Shown here: in pieces, positions 34,518 to 46,096 of the stretch
Numbering within the stretch: position 1 is the first letter of the stretch
Layout of the letters: each line of letters opens with the position of its first letter
Assembly: GCA_033557835.1 (NCBI GenBank)
Contig: JAWQRO010000247.1
Location: forward strand, 1 to 46,546
Reading direction: 5' to 3'
From: Helochares maculicollis
Lineage: Eukaryota > Arthropoda > Insecta > Coleoptera > Hydrophilidae
Length of the DNA stretch: 46,546 bases
Notes under the pieces: model-generated
Told to the model about the DNA's origin: nothing
The model's database searches: none
What the model saw: the letters and a program-made list of their open reading frames with translations, nothing else
Position numbers and translations under genes: made by a program

Positions 34518-35364
34518 GTGATCGCCATCATATCCATCCTTTTTATCGTGCTGTCGACCATCGCTCTTACACTAAACACAATTCCAAGTCTCCAGCACAA
34601 TGACGAAAAAGGGAATTTCAATGATAATCCCCATTTGGCCATGGTAGAAGTGGTCTGCATCACTTGGTTTTCCTTAGAGTACATCCTAAGATTCAGTGCT
34701 TCGCCGAACAAGTGGAAGTTCTTCAAGGGCGGTCTTAACATCATCGATCTGTTAGCCATTTTGCCTTACTTTGTCTCCTTGTTCCTACTAGAAACGAACA
34801 AAAATGCCACCGACCAATTCCAGGACGTTCGGAGGGTGGTTCAAGTGTTTAGGATAATGCGTATCCTCCGTATCCTTAAACTGGCTCGCCACTCGACCGG
34901 ACTCCAGTCGTTAGGGTTCACGCTGAGGAATTCTTACAAAGAATTGGGGTTACTTATGCTGTTCTTAGCTATGGGTGTGCTTATATTCTCTAGTTTGGCT
35001 TACTTCGCTGAGAAAGAAGAACCTGGAACTAAGTTTATAAGTATACCTGAGACATTTTGGTGGGCGGGTATCACCATGACGACTGTAGGTTACGGTGACA
35101 TTTACCCCACGACACCCCTTGGGAAAGTTATAGGAAGCGTATGTTGTATTTGCGGTGTCTTGGTGATTGCGTTGCCCATTCCCATCATAGTTAATAATTT
35201 TGCTGAGTTTTACAAGAATCAAATGCGAAGAGAAAAAGCGTTGAAGAGAAGAGAAGCCTTGGAGCGGGCCAAGAGAGAGGGGAGCATCGTTTCCTTCCAC
35301 CACATTAACTTGAGGGACGCTTTTGCTAAAAGCATGGACCTCATCGATGTTATTGTGGATACGG
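34518..35364 (+). CDS. Shab: Shab (Kv2) potassium channel, exon with S1-S6 pore and proximal C-terminus
   Basis: Encodes residues 240-521 plus the first base of codon 522. S1 starts at the splice junction (VIAIISILFIVLS). S2 lies near 281-298 and S3 near 312-330. S4 is at about 343-361, with Arg or Lys at every third position (R345, R351, R354, R357, K360), forming the voltage sensor. S5 follows at about 380-400. The pore loop has WWAGITMTTVGYGD at 420-433, whose TVGYG is the K+ selectivity filter. S6 has the gating hinge PIP at 459-461 and ends NNFAEFY. A basic linker (REKALKRREALERAKREG) and SFHHINLRDAFAKSMDLIDV follow, the proximal C-terminal region typical of Kv2. Identity to fly Shab is very high. 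The donor is ACGG|GTGAGT, phase 1. Retaining the intron would add 47 unrelated residues. Fly Shab transcripts are known ADAR targets; editing here is untested. Confidence 0.98.
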
Positions 35365-35707
35365 GTGAGTTGCTTCAGCGGAAAACACCATCCTTGCTCA
35401 GTCCCATCAGCTTCATTCATCATTGTTTATTTTTTTACGTGAATCATTTGTCATTTCTTCTGGGGTGGTCTGCAAGCAAAATTATCCAATGCTCTGCTAA
35501 GTAAACTTTCAACTCAGGCACTGATAATTTCATTTCAGTTTTGAGAGCTCACATACATGACTCTCAGATGAAGCTTCGTTGGTAAAAGAGATTCACTAAA
35601 GAAATACTAATTTTGCTTGCTGGCTTCCGACTCACGTGTGATGTTTTGGAAAGTGTGATTGCACGCAAAGCTTACTAAGGGTTTTAAGACGATGTCTTCT
35701 TTCCCAG

Positions 35708-35760
35708 GTGATAAATGTGTCCTGATCGGTGGAAATGAAGACAATCGCCGAAACTCCTAA
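35708..35760 (+). CDS. Shab: Candidate alternative terminal exon of Shab (short C-terminus)
   Basis: Between the pore exon and the next constitutive exon lies a strong acceptor. It has a TACTAA branch-like word at 35673-35678, a pyrimidine tract, then TTCTTTCCCAG ending at 35707. Spliced in phase 1 to the pore exon it completes the split Gly codon and reads GDKCVLIGGNEDNRRNS followed by TAA at 35758-35760. That would end the channel about 17 residues after VDT, removing the distal C-terminus including the Cys-rich ECCFC segment. By contrast, the regular acceptor at 36036 has a poor pyrimidine tract, so competition is plausible. No AATAAA is evident just downstream, which is a weakness. It may instead be a cassette exon with an early stop. 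Needs transcript evidence. Confidence 0.4.
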
Positions 35761-36036
35761 TTAAAATGTGGTACGCATGTTTTACACGCTTGTGTCAAAT
35801 ACCCAAAAATATATATTTTTTTTCAAACAAACAAAAGTACCAACTTCAGGTAATACCTGAGTATAATGTTTCTGAGTAGAGAGCACCGTTTCATTTCTTT
35901 GTTAACCCGCTTACTTCCATCCCTGCCTTCGACATCTTGCTGTGGTACATGTGTGTGGACCTTGATGGAAAGAAAGTCAGTCCATCTTGGTCTGTCGATT
36001 CGCTGGTCGTATTGCTGACACATGGTGTCCTGCTAG

Positions 36037-36335
36037 GCCACAACTTGTCGCATATCGACGGAAATAGCACTGAAGGAGAGCCGGGGCGAAACCCACCCCA
36101 AACTGGGCCAACATGCGTCCGCAACTACGATCATTTTCCAAACCGACACAGGCGTAGCAATTCTTCCCAAAACCCTTGTCTTCCAACTAAAGACGGCCCT
36201 CCTGCGCCGGTTTCGCCAGCCACGCAGAAAAAACTCATGGATCTAGTTCCTCCTGATGAGACCACCAACATGGCTCCTCTAGCCCAGGACGAGACGCAAC
36301 TCTTGCAAACGCCTAGAGGTTACATATCTCCTGGG
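36037..36335 (+). CDS. Shab: Shab (Kv2) potassium channel, distal C-terminal exon 1
   Basis: Acceptor CTGCTAG|G at 36035-36036. Joined in phase 1 it reads GHNLSHIDGNSTEGEPG, nearly identical to the GHNLSQTDGNSTEGES block of fly Shab, which fixes both the splice and the frame. It covers residues 522-621. After RNYDHFPN the segment is Pro-, Ser- and Gln-rich and poorly conserved, as expected for the cytoplasmic tail. It ends in YISPG at the donor GGG|GTAAGT, phase 0. The insect tail is longer and Gln-rich in flies, so this species has a compact version. The upstream-open frame back to 35937 is intronic and is not taken as coding. The tail carries regulatory and targeting signals in Kv2 channels generally; none can be assigned here. 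Confidence 0.94.
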
Positions 36336-39300
36336 GTAAGTTGACTTCTTTTTTGCTGTAGATCTAGATTATCGTTTTACCATTAGGAAGTACCTTGAGG
36401 AAAAGCCAACCAAATAATACAAAACAAAATTAACGACGTTATTCCATGGCAGACATACCTTGTCAATGTAAAATTGTGTCGATGAGTCATGAGTGTTTAA
36501 TGCTTTCTGCTTACCAATATTCAGGTTTAAACAACTGTTGTTTTTTGTTAACATGTTAGCTAAATATTTGCAAAAACATAAGAATTGGTTTTTACTTTCA
36601 CGTTAGTTTTGGGATAAATTAAAAAACAGATAGGAAACATTAGGGTTCACAGGATTTCAATTCATGCTAAGTGAAGATATCAATATTTTTCATACAAAGA
36701 AGATAAATGTAAGAATATGTAGATATTTAGTTTCGTTTTTAGCGTATATTCATGAAACAAATTAGATGAAATCGATCTTAAAGTTTTTTAAGTAATCAAG
36801 TTGTAGAACGAAATTTATAGTTGTAGTTCTAAAAACAATGTAAAAACCAATGAAAATTAAAACTGCATCTGAAAGTTTCGTATTAAGTTCGTCGACAAAT
36901 TAAAAAACCAAACCGCGTGAATAATTTTGATTAAGCTGTACTGCAAAAGATTTTTGTGTTTTTATCAACAAATTAGCCTTATATATATTTAGTAATGTTA
37001 GTTAAGTGCCACATATCAAACAAAAATGTTAGCCCAAAATAAATGCTGATATCGTGCCCCAATCTATAATTTAGGTTTGCATTTTTACAAACAATTCTAG
37101 AAAACCATAAAACAATACATAAAATGCAGAAACATAACCTATCAAATATATTGCTAATAAAATAAATTGCAGCGAATACAGTTAAGTTCTGAGTTTTAAC
37201 TTAACTTGATGAATTTCAAACTGATGTTATAAATTTTTGAAACAGAAAACAATTCTCTAAAAAATGCGCAAATGAACTATATACAAATTATAAATAGGCT
37301 ATACAAGAATATCCTGTACAACAAACCTGCAAAATCTAATTTTTGAAATTCTATGAACCCTAAACTTTGTTACCATTTACCATATTTTGCGTTGCTTTTC
37401 AATAAATAACTAATAAAGTTTTAACCAAAGGGGATATGAGCTAGTACATAAATGCATTCGATAATAGTTGCAACAATAGGACTATCATATTTAAATTACA
37501 TTTTATAAATATCTCATGAATATTGATGTTCTGTGTATAATCTACTAAATTTTGAAATTACCCACAACGACATCTGTCGCTGCATAATGATTGCCCGTAT
37601 TATTATGACCGTATCTTTCCCTTTTTCCATTCTAACGTTCCAGCGAGTGGGAAAATTCAGTAACACAAAAATTGAGCAATAACATTTCGCAGTCGTGTTT
37701 GAGTAATCTAATATTGATAGATATCGATTTGGGTAACGAATAATGTTTTATTAATGACTTAAATTGTTTGTAATTATATTGCATATTAAGTGGGATGATT
37801 GGTGTAGAATGTCCTATACTTTAATCACTTTAGTAAACGTTGTGATGCAATAATTATTATGTGGACTTGAATATAGCTTCCCCTATATATCTGTACAAAC
37901 CGGAAATTAAAACGCAGATCTGTTGCTGTAAGGGAATATGATGAATTCAAAGGCAATCAATCGGGGACTGAAATCGATTTTTGTCGGCGAATGCTGGTTG
38001 TGGAAACCTTTCAAATGAATTTGCACTGGTTTTGCAATATCTCTAATTAATTTAAGGACTCTCTTAATTTTTGTCCGTACTTCGCACATTGAGAAAGAGC
38101 ATCCAGTCCAAAATTTATTGAAGTGTTACTAAAAGAGTAGAAAGACTAATTGCAGTGATGAAATTGCAATGTTTTGCTGATAAACCATTTTCGCGTGTGC
38201 CAATATTTAAAATGAAAAGGCGTGTCGAATAGAATAGCCAGTTGGTTTGTTTTAAATCTTTACACTGCTATTACTATTATTTTAATTCTTTAAGACCAGT
38301 ATTAATAAGCTAAAATGAAGTTTTTTCTTCTTTTGATTCTGTAATTGTCTTACACGTGAAAGTACAAAAGTATTTTATGAAATATGAAAAAATAATTAAT
38401 AACGCACATATTATTATTACTTGACAGTAGTTTTTCCTTGTGTTTTCAATTATAGAATGTTGATTCGCTTTTATGATAAAATATTTACGTGTAGCTTTGC
38501 CACAACCTACCAGAAACTATTTTTGTCGTAAACTTTACATCAATGCAATTAAAAGAAATCACAAAGATGGAATACTAAAGTTGATAAGTAAGAAAAGCCA
38601 GTCTAAGATGAAAGAAAATCGATTAAACTATTTAATTATTTGCAATGGCCAAATCACAGCGTTTCATTGTCTACGAGAATTTAGCAGAGAATATAGAAGT
38701 CGTACAATTGTTGGTTCAGCAACTTGATAATATGATAGGAAAATCGGTTTATGGCTTGAAATAAATTTGGAAATTAGGCTGATTAACAAGACACAATGTT
38801 CAGTATGTTTGATGAAATGCAAGAGAAAAAAAGTGAGTGGTTAAAAAAAGGAGTTTCTGGATTAATCACAATGGCAAGACAATGTGAAGTTACCAAAGAA
38901 ATATTTAAAATTTTTACAAACTTTTCATTTATACATCAGGAAGCATTAAAAGTTCAAACGCAACTGTACATCATGCTTTTCTCAAAAAGTTTCGTCTCTC
39001 AACCGTGAACAGGTCTTCAAGCATCTCAAATCAACCCCCTCAGTATTTACAAGTAAGCACATCATACTCTTCAAACAGCAGACTTTCCGAAAGCCCCTTA
39101 CAAATTTTAGAGTAATGAGTTATGTTTTTAACAAGTTTCAGAAACTTTTTCCTTCTCTTTCCTCCGTCCACTTTAAAAACTAGACGGGACGATTGCGCAA
39201 CTTTTGGAAATATTCGAAAAGTTTCTTCAGCTGGTATTGTAGTTGTCCTGACCTGAAAGCTGTTATTGGACGGTTATTGATTTCAGCAACCGGTGTCTCT

Positions 39301-41576
39301 AGAACTTCATTCACTCCAAATTCCCCGCACTCGGGCGATAAATTTTATCTTTCACGATTCAAAACGTTTTGTCCGCGTTTGCATCTCGTAAAGTGCGCTT
39401 GTTCTCCTGAATATTATATCCGGTCATTGTGCAAACGTTTCCTGCTGTTTGCGGGCCCCTGACAGCCAGCTTATTATGAACGGATTCCGGTGCTCCGGTG
39501 AATACAATGTCCTACAAAACCATTAAAACTTTTTGAATCCCTCCATTTTTCATTATCCACTTTGGCGCTTGCAAAAACTTCACAATCCACATAATGAACG
39601 GCTGAGAGTGAAGGAACGCGCTTTGTTTTTCCACGCGCCCAGCCCGATGGATATCCAGTATTTATTCCCTCAATGCGAAAAGATTTCTGCTTGTACGTCA
39701 TTATGACGTAGTTTCTTGTGTTTTTGTCGTTTTTTCCCATTCAGGTTTTTATTTACATTTAGATACTGGAGACCAAATACAGCTTAATTAAATTTTTTGC
39801 AAGCGAAGTTTACTCATCTTTTCATTTGCGTATGCCAGGTGTTTTCTTTATATTTATCTTCAAACGCTGTATCTATTTCAGAAATCTTTTACTCTGTCGA
39901 AATATTTTATATTAAATGTATTATGAGCAGCATTTCGCTTTGTCACATAATATGATTATGTTTTTTCAAAGTACATTTAGTATAAGAAAGGTATTGAAAT
40001 CTCAGAAAAATTTAACCTTGAATTGTTTACGTATCTTCACAACAGAAGAGCTGTTGCCTCCATTTTTGCAAGTTTATGAGTGTATGTAAGCAGATATGAA
40101 AGTAATAAAACTGTCATCTAAAGACAATTTGCATACATGCTTGAAATAATATAATTTGTTCTTACAAGTAATGTTTGCTATATCATAAACCAGAATTAAT
40201 ATTTGCATTATTTTAAATTTTTATGAAAATTAATTAAACTCGATTGATTACTATTAAACATGAAAATGTATACAAATTCAAAAATTAATTTCTAAACAGT
40301 GGAATTGCATATCTATACATCTACATTTTCATTGAAATATTTCATATTTTTGCAACAATACTAATTAATATAAATTAAGCAAACTAAATAAGCAATAAAG
40401 GAATAGCAAATATAAGTAGAAATTTTATAAAAATAGAATCAGTCATTTTTTAATGTAATTCTTTAATTTATTTGTACTTTCAAAATGTTAGAATCATGGC
40501 TTCCTGTTACAATTTCTTTGGAAGCACTTCGGATCTAGTTAACTTTTCTTCTCTTAAAAAGGTTTGAAAATAAAACAAAATTATGCAATTGTTTGTTTTG
40601 CTTCGAAGCTAAATTTTGATAATATTTAGAAGCCAATATTTAGTACCTGAATATAATTTCAAATACAAAATTTGAAGGTCAGTTGTGACTTAATGAAAAT
40701 AGTATTTTTGCTAAATTTATGCTTGTTTCATTAAAGTATATCGAATATTACCGATTAATCATGAAAGTGTATTACCTATAAATGACTTTAGCTATTTGCT
40801 ATACTATATTAACATATATTCTAAGAAGAAAATGAAATTATTAAAAATTTAGATGTAACATTTAGTAAAGATATTACAGTTTTTTTCTGTATCTGAGTGA
40901 AGATCTTAATTTATCAGCGCTGAATAAAGGTACTTTTGATAAATCTGATTATTTGAGTCTAAGTACAATTTCGATATTTTTAAATCCTCAGCTAGATTAT
41001 AAAAACTATTATTTTAAAGACCTTTAAAAACTTGCTTCACTTACAGCAAATACTAACAAACATTGAGAATGTTACATAGATCTATAGATGTAAATTTCCA
41101 TATGACTTACTTTACAAATTTTAATTTTGGTAGGCGACCGTTCCTATTTGCGAGCCAACCATTCAATTTTGAAATTGATCAATTTTCTAGGAACAACCTA
41201 TGTTAACTATGCATTACCATAAAACCTGTTCGACTATAGAGTATCAAAATGGATCTGGTAAAGGCGACAAAGGAAAAAGACCGATCAAAATTATAAATTC
41301 GGGTTTTTATAATTAAAAATTATCATTGGAAACATGTCTAAATACTAGAAAAATGTCTATAGTTTTCTTATTTTAATTAAATATTAAATCGAATGTATTC
41401 AAATTTTTAAAACAACTTACAGCAGCAGATCTCCGATTTAGTTTGTTTAATTTCCAAAGAAAGTGGTACGTTTACTCTTGAAACAATTCTTTATATATTT
41501 TTTAATGAATGAAGTTGTTATTTCCTCTGTCCGCTCTATGCTATGCTATACACTAGTGTTTCGATCTGTCTTGTAG
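36336..41576 (+). other. Shab: Shab intron between the two distal C-terminal exons
   Basis: A GT-AG intron of 5,241 bases (GTAAGT at 36336, TTGTAG ending at 41576). No additional exon could be supported. A block at about 39190-39680 is clearly GC-richer than its surroundings and holds two unremarkable ORFs on opposite strands. It is a candidate conserved element or unrecognised exon. ORFs at 38473-38727 and 38796-39008 have no domains I recognise. Confidence 0.85.
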
Positions 41577-41666
41577 GCGGACAGCAAAAAATCTGAGCCC
41601 AACAAGAAGGTCGAGAAACTTGATGAATTTCCTAGTGAATTCGAATGTTGCTTTTGCACCTCAAAG
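41577..41666 (+). CDS. Shab: Shab (Kv2) potassium channel, distal C-terminal exon 2 (ECCFC exon)
   Basis: A 90-base, phase-0 exon encoding residues 622-651. It starts ADSKKSEP after a CTTGTAG acceptor and ends FPSEFECCFCTSK at the donor AAG|GTAGTA. The SEFECCFCTSK end matches PVEFECCFCTTK of fly Shab, which is the basis for the call. In the fly the next exon begins DFKEFTDAEG; I did not find that sequence in the rest of the window, so the ordinary last exon probably lies beyond it. Upstream of the Cys cluster the exon is Lys- and Glu-rich and differs from the fly. The joined coding sequence so far is 1,953 bases, 651 codons, with no stop. Confidence 0.88.
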
Positions 41667-43410
41667 GTAGTATTGCCCTCTCTAATAACTTAATAGCTTA
41701 ATCATCTAAGCTTCCATTTTAATTCTTAAATATTCTTAGACAATAGCATTCTTTTAGAAAATTGCAAAATATATCATTTCATTCACCCTTCATTTATTTC
41801 ATATCGCAATACGACCGGCTTAGAACAAAACTGATATCGTTCAACAAAGTTATCCTAAATCGAAAATGCTAGCAATTTTAAAATAAAATATTTATTTCAT
41901 AACAATATACTATATTTTAATTTGTTTTTAAATGAACATAAAATATATACCATATAATGATTGTGGGTTATCATAAAGACTGAGTGGGTATTTTTCATAG
42001 AGCGGAAGTTTCCTATAAAATATCCTTGTCGTGTGACTTTATGGCCAAATGTACAGAATCAATATCGCTTTAAAGCTTGGAAACACTTTATGTAAAATTG
42101 GGCAAACATATTGTGTGCAAAGCGTCGAGTTACTGGGAGTAACTTTAAAATAAAAAAGCCTACAGTGCATTAGCGGCTGTGATTTGAAGCCAATGATTGC
42201 TTAACGTAATGCTTGTAAATATTGCAGAATCTTGTGTAGCTAATTGAATTTGCGCCTTTGAACATTTAGTTCCAACTAACTTTGTTAAATACATTACGCT
42301 ATGTTTATTAAATAAATCGTGCTGTAAGATACCAATATTCTTTACGATCGTAAAGTTTGGAGCTCTTTCATAGATAATTTGTTTCAATGCAATTTATTTT
42401 CAATAAAAGTAAGACTGCTAAATATAAAAATAGAAAGTGTACCACCATTTTCCAAATGAAATCTACATTGAAATACCGCAGATACACTTAAGGCTTTTCG
42501 TTCCCATTAGTAGAGATAACACGATAACTAAAAAAACTACATAGAAAACACGACCTAAATAGCAGCAAATAAAACTAAGCTAAAACAAACAGCAAACTAG
42601 AAAGAAAAATTAACGATTGGTTCGGCGTGACGCAGAATCATACATAAAACAGATTATTATTCGTTATTTATATTATCCATCGAAACTTCTATAATAAATC
42701 TGTCGGATTTGACGTGAAACACGACTTCAAAATTACAGTCTTCGCTATTACACGCCGTAAATAAATAATATTTTACTTACCCAATCATCGATTTTCCGTA
42801 AATAATTTTATTTAGAGCCGTTAAAAGTGCCCTCATGACTCATTTCACTTGGATTTTCAGTTAATCGAACGTAATGTTTCACATGACGTTTTCACTCCAC
42901 TATCATCACACAGCTATTAGTGCATTTGAAGAAACTATATATTTTAAAAATAGCTTTCGAGCATGTTTTGCACGAGTATTAAGTGTTTTTGTGTATTTTC
43001 GCTTTCCTCAATTAGTGTACGTTCATTTTACTTGCATGTTTGTTGAACGGTAATTAAAAATGTAGAAAATTGAGAATGATATTAATCGTTGCAAATTGCA
43101 GAAATACGCATATTCACTGACGCAACGATATCAAATTCACAACTGCAGCGAAATCAGATTCACGGTTACCAAAAAATAACATAACTCGAAACACACAATT
43201 ATTTTTGTTTATTTTTTGCGATGAGAAACATGTAAGTTTAATAAATTAGCTTCCACATTTATTCCTTCGAGTTCTGTCTTTTTTATGTTCCCTGTGTTTT
43301 TCCGTGCCGTGTTTCATCTTCTGGTAATTTTGTTTTTTCTGATGAGCGAATTTGATGCTAACAACTAAAAAACTAATAAATGAAAGAGTAAGGCGAGTGC
43401 TAACTTGCAG
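41667..43410 (+). other. Intron downstream of the ECCFC exon
   Basis: AT-rich sequence without a supported gene or repeat. It is a 1,744-base intron if the terminal exon candidate at 43411 is used, and part of a longer one if not. A 75-codon minus-strand ORF at 42160-42387 has no recognisable features. Confidence 0.6.
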
Positions 43411-43482
43411 GATTGTAGAGAAAGAAGATGCCAGGGGGAATGCATTCCACTCCGTACCAAAAATTGTAGCGAGTTTCCATAG
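43411..43482 (+). CDS. Shab: Candidate alternative last exon of Shab with Cys-rich tail
   Basis: After an ACTTGCAG acceptor ending at 43410, phase-0 continuation from the ECCFC exon gives 23 codons beginning DCRERRCQGECIPL and a TAG at 43480-43482. Four Cys (positions 2, 7, 11 and 19 of the exon) would extend the Cys cluster of the preceding exon. Like the fly exon it begins with Asp after the CTSK/CTTK junction. Composition is GC-richer than the flanks. Two AATAAA signals at 43612-43625 lie about 130 bases further on, suiting a terminal exon of 674 residues in all. Against it: the acceptor has a poor pyrimidine tract, and a strong donor (AAAG|GTGAGT at 43507) just after the stop suggests it could be an internal exon with a premature stop. 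I do not recognise the peptide from known Shab isoforms. Confidence 0.35.
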   Translation, partial: DCRERRCQGECIPLRTKNCSEFP

Positions 43483-43611
43483 ATAGCCTAATTTCGAAAA
43501 TTAAAGGTGAGTCACGATGAAATATTTGGACCAAATAATAAGAGACGTTCATGTTTTCCTCATGCATTTAATGAATTTTTCATACTGCCATGAATTAAAA
43601 ATTTATTCTGC

Positions 43612-43625
43612 AATAAAGCAATAAA
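43612..43625 (+). terminator. Tandem polyadenylation signals
   Basis: AATAAA occurs at 43612-43617 and again at 43620-43625, followed within about 40 bases by a G-rich stretch (GTGAGTGAAGGGCGG). This is the usual layout of a 3' end. In such AT-rich DNA the hexamer also arises by chance, so support depends on the exon candidate upstream. Confidence 0.35.
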
Positions 43626-46096
43626 AGAGAACAAATATAGACGGTCACGAAAGTGAGTGAAGGGCGGACTGAACCCCTCGAGATTTCTTTTTTAAATTTA
43701 TTATTTCGAATTTCCAGTATGTTTTCTTTAGTTCTTAAAATTTTTCTTTAAACACACGCAAACACACATTCCATTCGAATTTTTCTAATGTACTTTATAT
43801 GCATTATTTGTGCATGAATCACTTACAACTGAATCGGTTTGCGAATTTACTTGTATAGTTGAGATTATTGCACGCACAGTTAGTATGTAGTTTATTTATA
43901 ATAATCACAAGATTGATGCAAATAATAAAAGTATAAAAATTATGCACAGGGGCTGGGCATTGTTAGTGCTATAGGACGGGTAGTTCTGAGCGAGTATATA
44001 TGAAAATAAAGGACGAATACAGTCCAGCACGTTTCATGAAGATGTTCTCCATGCATCCGTTGTAACCTAGTTTGCATATGAGTGTATGAGTATAGATATC
44101 CGGGACCTGTGTTACATTCCAAACTCACCCAAGTGTTAAATATGTTATACATTCACTCAACTATCAAATTCAAGATTTGCTCATTGGGCTGGTAAATGTA
44201 TAATATATTTAGAGGCTTGTCAAAACGGAAGTTGGTATGGTCTTCATTTCGCAGGAGCAAAGGACTGTAGTTTATTTGGAAATGCCGGTGTCAGTCTAAA
44301 GGCGTAAATCAAATGTGGTTTTACATATCATATTTCGTATCATCCAATGGATATGACTCAAAATAATAAACTTAAAATTTAATATATTTTACGCAGTAAT
44401 GTTCAGCTAAGTTCGTAATGATATCATTTCTCGCCTACTTACAGAGTTATAAATGGCTCATTTGTCAAATGCTGAGGTTATATCAAACACTAAGTGGGTC
44501 CTAAAAATACTCAACTGCTAAAATATTGACTTCAATTTGTAGCAGTTTGTAGTTGTCACAAATAAAAAGTGTCAATATTTAATTTACTTTTTTAAATAAG
44601 TAATTTTGGTAAGCCTTATTTTATATATTAATTAAAATTTATATATAAAGCGGTTTGGAGGTGTATAGATGTCCTTTCGAGAAATGGCAGCAAATTTTTA
44701 TGCTTTAAATAAACACAACCAAAAAAATCAAGCTTAGCTAGCCAAAAGTACCAGCATGGAGTTGAGTAGCCATTTTGAAGTATAAATAAACACGATTTTT
44801 ATTGTAAATTATTTTCTTGTTACATCTTTAAAATGAGGGATTGCATTTAAAACTGCTTTAGTACAAAACCGAAATCACTATTTTATTTCTAGATTTCTTT
44901 CTACGCGCAAGCTAAAAAATTTTTATTAAATAATATAAGATGATTTTTGGAAACAATCGCTTTAAAATTAACAAAGATAAATTACGAATACCTCAAGGGT
45001 ATGGGGGTTAAATAAAGATTGAGAATTGTTTCGTGTAGCTTACTAATTCAACTGTAAAATTGACAGAATTTCTTAATTTAATTTTGTTCTGTATTGACAC
45101 ATTGACTGACCTATTCATGATATTAGTGTCCAATTTTTACTTTTTATTAAAAATTATTACATTTAAATCTCAAATATCGTAGATTGTTTACTGATTCTTC
45201 AATTTACAAAGGAACCAATCCTGATTTTGTCAAAATATTTTAGCTTTAGTTTGATTAAAATTTGTAGGTTTTAACAAAATGGCCGAAGTTCAACAATTTG
45301 TTCATAAATTATGAGATTCGTGTTTATTTTTCTACAAGAATAGGCCGATGATGTTTTATGAAACAAAGTCAACTGGAACGATAATTATTTGTAACCTCTT
45401 GTGTGTAGAATTAAATTAAACTAATTATTTTCATACTTTACAGTATATGTACTACCTTAAAAAATCCTTCACTTCTTCATTTTCAATGCTAGCCTGCAAG
45501 CCTTTCATTTTCATTTACTTTTCAGTGATCCCTATGAAACAAAGAAAATGTTTTAAAATAGTACACATCGCTAATACGAAAGATAGCTAGCTACTAAAAA
45601 TAGTAACGCTAACTTTTTTGTATTTAATCATTTTATGATGAGGACTGTTGAAATACACTGTTATGTTGAAATTTCAAACTAAACATTTCGTTTAAGATGC
45701 GTTGACGGGAGTTATGCCTATCCACTATTAGTGTGTATGCAATAATGATCATTCGATTGCATAATCCGTTTAGCATGGTCAATTTGAATGTCGATAAGGG
45801 ATAAATGGATTAGTAATAGCATAACTTCCAAGTGAACATGCATGAAATTTCTTCAAAGTACAACCATGGTTCATTAGAAATTGAAAATTATGGCATATCA
45901 CCAATGTTGATTTAAACAATCCTCACAGCAGGTCAAAATATCTTATAAAACACATATTTAAATAGTCATGGTGAAAGAAACAAAACGATAATCGCAGGAT
46001 TGGCTGAAAAAACTTATGTCTCACAATATAATTTTTTCTTATATGTGAAGAAGTGGCAAGATTAATTGCATTGTTCAGTTTAGGGAGTCCAAACTA
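43626..46096. other. AT-rich non-coding DNA before the right-edge transposon
   Basis: No exon, repeat or RNA gene supported. The short minus-strand ORF at 43940-44152 has no recognisable domain. It is likely a Shab intron or Shab 3' flank, depending on where the gene ends. Confidence 0.5.

Noticed and set aside
34965..35423. 152-codon minus-strand ORF across the Shab pore exon (also 34397-34759)
   Set aside because: Antisense shadow of a highly conserved coding exon; no recognisable protein and no independent signals.
35365..35504. 47-codon read-through extension of the Shab pore exon
   Set aside because: Follows a perfect GTGAGT donor and has no resemblance to Shab; simply retained intron sequence.
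35937..36036. Open frame upstream of the GHNLSH exon (MLWYMCVDL...)
   Set aside because: In frame by chance. The acceptor at 36036 and the match to fly Shab beginning at GHN fix the exon start.
38473..39008. Two plus-strand ORFs of 84 and 70 codons in a Shab intron
   Set aside because: No domain, no splice support, AT-rich composition typical of chance ORFs.
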